Made by a program: the position numbers and the translations under genes. Under the pieces are notes generated by a model that ran no database searches, was not told the DNA's origin, and saw nothing but the letters and a program-made list of their open reading frames with translations. A stretch of 7,975 nucleotides of DNA from Chloroflexi bacterium UBA4733 (lineage in GTDB: Bacteria > Chloroflexota > UBA4733). The stretch lies in the NCBI GenBank assembly GCA_002404055.1, contig DHIZ01000253.1, forward strand, positions 1 through 7,975, read 5' to 3'. This document shows, in pieces, positions 6,444-7,975 of the stretch (position 1 is the first letter of the stretch; the number at the start of each line of letters is the position of its first letter).

Positions 6444-7633
6444 TGACAATTGCAACCGCTCAGAACCGGGCCACCCTGCGTTCCGGCTCGGCCGCTGAAG
6501 CCGGCATGGACCCGGACCGTGTGGCCCGCATCCGTGAGCGCGGCGCCGAGTGGGTGCGGGACGGCGTGACGCCGTCACTGGTGCTGCTTGCGGCGCGCCG
6601 GGGCGTCGTTTTTCTGCACGAACCCTTCGGCACGCTGGCGCAAAATGGTGCGCCGGTGCAGCGAGACACGCTCTTCCCCATCGCCTCGATGACCAAGTCG
6701 ATGACGGCGACTGCCATCATGATGCTCGTCGAGGAAGGCAAGGTCGGGCTCGGCCGCTCAGTCCAGGACTACATTCCCGAGTTCCAGGGCAAGGGCAAGG
6801 AGGACGTGCTCCTCTGGCACCTGCTCACTCACACCTCCGGCCTGCGCTGGGAGGATGTCGAGTTCTACGCCACCACTACAGGGGCGACCGTGCAGACCCC
6901 GCCTCCAGAACCAACCGAGTTCAAGCCGACCAGTCGCTTCCTGCACCAACGCTACGGCGCGCCCTTGTGGAAGCGACCGGGCGAGGAGATGTCGTACTGC
7001 ACCTTCAACTACGTGGTGCTGGGCGAGATTGTGCGGCGGGTGAGCGGAATCCACGGTGCCGACTTCATGGATCAGCGCATCTTCGCGCCGCTCGGCATGG
7101 CGGACACGACTGCACACTATCCCGGCGACGACTCGCCGCGCCTGGCGACTCTGCCGGCCGACGCGCCCTTGAGGGTGCTCTTTCCTTCGCCTGCGCTTCC
7201 TCCGGGGCTACCGGCACGAGGGGACGCGGGTGTCGTTTCCACAGCGTTGGACCTGGCGGTGTTCGGCCAGGCCTGCCTGAACGGCGGCCGCTACGGCGAC
7301 GTGCGCCTGCTCAGTCCGGCGACGATACAGCAGATGACCCGCAACCAGATCCCCGGGATCAGCGTAAATTGGTTCGGCCAGTTTCACCGGGAAGCCTCCT
7401 GGGGCTACGGCTGGCAAGTAACCTGCGACGAGAAGTGGAGCTACTTCGACGGCAGCCTGCGGCCGGCGGAGTCGTTCGGGCACGGCGGCGCCACCGGCAC
7501 GTTCTACTGGATCGATCCGCAGAACGAGGTCGTCGGCGTGTACCTGTCTCTGGGAGTCGCCTGGGAGCGCGACGTTTTCAGGCACCGGTTCGATTTGTTC
7601 CAAAACATGGTCTACGCGGCGCTCGACGGCTGA
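6443..7633 (+). CDS. Serine hydrolase paralogue with altered Tyr-x-Asn motif
   Basis: A 396-residue tandem paralogue of the preceding gene, about 62% identical by hand alignment and collinear apart from one single-residue length difference in the variable stretch around residues 238-262. The nucleophile motif is S82-M-T-K85 (IASMTKSMTAT) and the third motif is H347-G-G (FGHGGATG). At the second motif it reads Y185-C-T187, where the paralogue has Tyr-Asn-Asn. The Asn that normally helps position substrate is therefore Thr, which may change specificity or weaken catalysis; some esterases of this fold also deviate here. No signal peptide is seen. The start is set by the ribosome binding site at 6431 and by alignment. 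Part of its 3' half is almost identical in DNA to the first copy (7342-7406). Confidence 0.92.
   Translation: MTIATAQNRATLRSGSAAEAGMDPDRVARIRERGAEWVRDGVTPSLVLLAARRGVVFLHEPFGTLAQNGAPVQRDTLFPIASMTKSMTATAIMMLVEEGKVGLGRSVQDYIPEFQGKGKEDVLLWHLLTHTSGLRWEDVEFYATTTGATVQTPPPEPTEFKPTSRFLHQRYGAPLWKRPGEEMSYCTFNYVVLGEIVRRVSGIHGADFMDQRIFAPLGMADTTAHYPGDDSPRLATLPADAPLRVLFPSPALPPGLPARGDAGVVSTALDLAVFGQACLNGGRYGDVRLLSPATIQQMTRNQIPGISVNWFGQFHREASWGYGWQVTCDEKWSYFDGSLRPAESFGHGGATGTFYWIDPQNEVVGVYLSLGVAWERDVFRHRFDLFQNMVYAALDG
7342..7406 (+). repeat. 65-bp near-identical tract, second copy
   Basis: Partner of the tract at 6056-6120, offset by 1286 bp. One mismatch in 65 positions. Confidence 0.8.
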
Positions 7634-7673
7634 TTGGCCTCTGAATCGCGGGCATCACCGGCGCGCCGCTGAC

Positions 7674-7689
7674 CGCGGCTCGGCGGGGC
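7674..7689 (+). repeat. 16-bp direct repeat, right copy
   Basis: Perfect copy of CGCGGCTCGGCGGGGC from 1092-1107, found 40 nt after the stop of the last hydrolase and just before a possible -10 box (TATCCT, 7695-7700). Confidence 0.5.
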
Positions 7690-7694
7690 GCTGC

Positions 7695-7700
7695 TATCCT
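7695..7700 (+). promoter_or_regulatory. Weak possible -10 box (TATCCT)
   Basis: TATCCT lies 25 nt before the GTG of the short ORF at 7720. The context GCTATCCTC resembles GCTATACTC in front of the TIR gene. No -35 is recognisable. Confidence 0.2.
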
Positions 7701-7719
7701 CTTGTTGGAGGGTGAAGCC

Positions 7720-7812
7720 GTGCCGCTCGATCCCGAGCAGCTCACCGACGGAAGGCCCTTGAACATCGCGCTGCAGGAATTGGAGAAGGTAGAGAGCGAT
7801 GGTCGACTCTGA
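7720..7812 (+). CDS. Short orphan ORF, 30 residues, possibly a gene remnant
   Basis: GTG start with a good GGAGGGTG ribosome binding site (7707-7714) at 5 nt spacing. It encodes MPLDPEQLTDGRPLNIALQE followed by LEKVESDGRL, a hydrophilic, probably helical peptide that reads like the N-terminus of a longer protein. A second frame opens at ATG 7799 (27 residues, to 7882), but neither continues into anything recognisable. It may be the head of a gene cut off by rearrangement, a genuine small protein, or chance. It overlaps the minus-strand frame below. Confidence 0.35.
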   Translation: MPLDPEQLTDGRPLNIALQELEKVESDGRL

Positions 7813-7975
7813 GTTCGTAGGCCTTGCCAGCCCTGTTCCGCTGTCGTTCGGCAACGTTCCAGTGGTAGTCGAGCCAATTTGATCGGAACGCATTTCTTCG
7901 TTGAACACTCGCTCTATAATCTGCCAGTGCCCCGTCGCGGTTTCGTAGCCATTCTTGCCGGTCGTCACATCAGCC

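Larger units (their letters stand above)
7612..7975 (-). pseudogene. Fragment of an L,D-transpeptidase (YkuD) domain, apparently 3'-truncated
   Basis: Entering from the right edge on the minus strand, residues VTTGKNGYETATGHWQIIER and then VFNEEMRSDQIG match the conserved start of L,D-transpeptidase catalytic domains (typically TGKxGYETPTGxFxI...M.S...GIP). These enzymes make 3-3 peptidoglycan cross-links outside the membrane. The resemblance ends near 7873. The frame then stays open to a stop at 7612, but the sequence becomes Ser/Thr/Asn-rich and shows neither the expected YxLxNV and HG segments nor the SHGC catalytic motif in any of the three minus frames. I infer a gene whose C-terminal half was lost. 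The 5' part lies outside the window; the GTG at 7968 is an internal Val, not a likely start. Family recognition is from memory of the motif. Confidence 0.45.

Noticed and set aside
7659..7680. Possible terminator after the second hydrolase
   Set aside because: Only a 5-bp stem (GCCGC/GCGGC) and a short CGGCGCGCCG palindrome, with no U-run; such pairing is expected in sequence this GC-rich.
7915..7920. Perfect TATAAT on the plus strand
   Set aside because: It lies inside the L,D-transpeptidase-like coding segment (opposite its Ile-Ile-Glu codons), has no -35 at proper spacing, and no plus-strand gene follows within the window.
1..7975. CRISPR arrays, tRNA or rRNA genes
   Set aside because: No regularly spaced repeats and no tRNA- or rRNA-like conserved segments were seen on either strand.

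Overview
The window is GC-rich (about two thirds G+C by eye), with strongly GC-ending codons and clear Shine-Dalgarno sites. The gene content (cyclase-like/AAA/TPR giant protein, tandem class C-type serine hydrolases, a short GC-rich palindromic repeat of the GTAGGGGC type) would fit a Chloroflexota or similar high-GC environmental bacterium. That is an impression from style, not a measured placement.

Layout. (1) Positions 1-990: the minus strand carries one uninterrupted reading frame, an alanine-rich, helical, TPR-like protein. It has no start codon where its beginning should be; the frame runs straight into a compact palindromic repeat at 992-1063, so this looks like a gene that has lost its 5' end. 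(2) Positions 1064-1157: leader of the next gene, with a possible -10 box (TATACT) and an imperfect inverted repeat. (3) Positions 1158-5063: a 1301-residue multidomain protein made of an N-terminal TIR domain, a Pro/Ala linker, a cyclase-homology domain that has lost its metal-binding residues, a STAND/AAA_16-type ATPase with intact Walker A and B, and a long TPR-like helical C-terminus. (4) Positions 5160-6347 and 6443-7633: two tandem serine hydrolases of the beta-lactamase class C/PBP4* family, roughly 62% identical by hand count. Each has a strong GGAGGAAGG ribosome binding site and neither has a signal peptide. The second has lost the Asn of the Tyr-x-Asn motif. (5) Positions 7634-7975: a short orphan plus-strand ORF with a good ribosome binding site, and, entering from the right edge on the minus strand, the start of an L,D-transpeptidase (YkuD) domain that stops being recognisable near 7873.

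How they may work together. The three large genes lie on the same strand with 95-96 nt gaps and no convincing terminator between them, so they could be one transcription unit. A TIR effector on a STAND ATPase with a TPR sensor is the architecture of prokaryotic immune/abortive-infection switches: the TPRs sense, the ATPase oligomerises, and the TIR cleaves NAD+ or signals. The degenerate cyclase domain between TIR and ATPase is the most unusual part. Whether the hydrolases belong functionally to this switch cannot be told from sequence. The block sits between two apparently broken minus-strand genes, and a 16-bp perfect direct repeat occurs close to both ends (1092-1107 and 7674-7689). This would fit a block gained by insertion, but it is inference.
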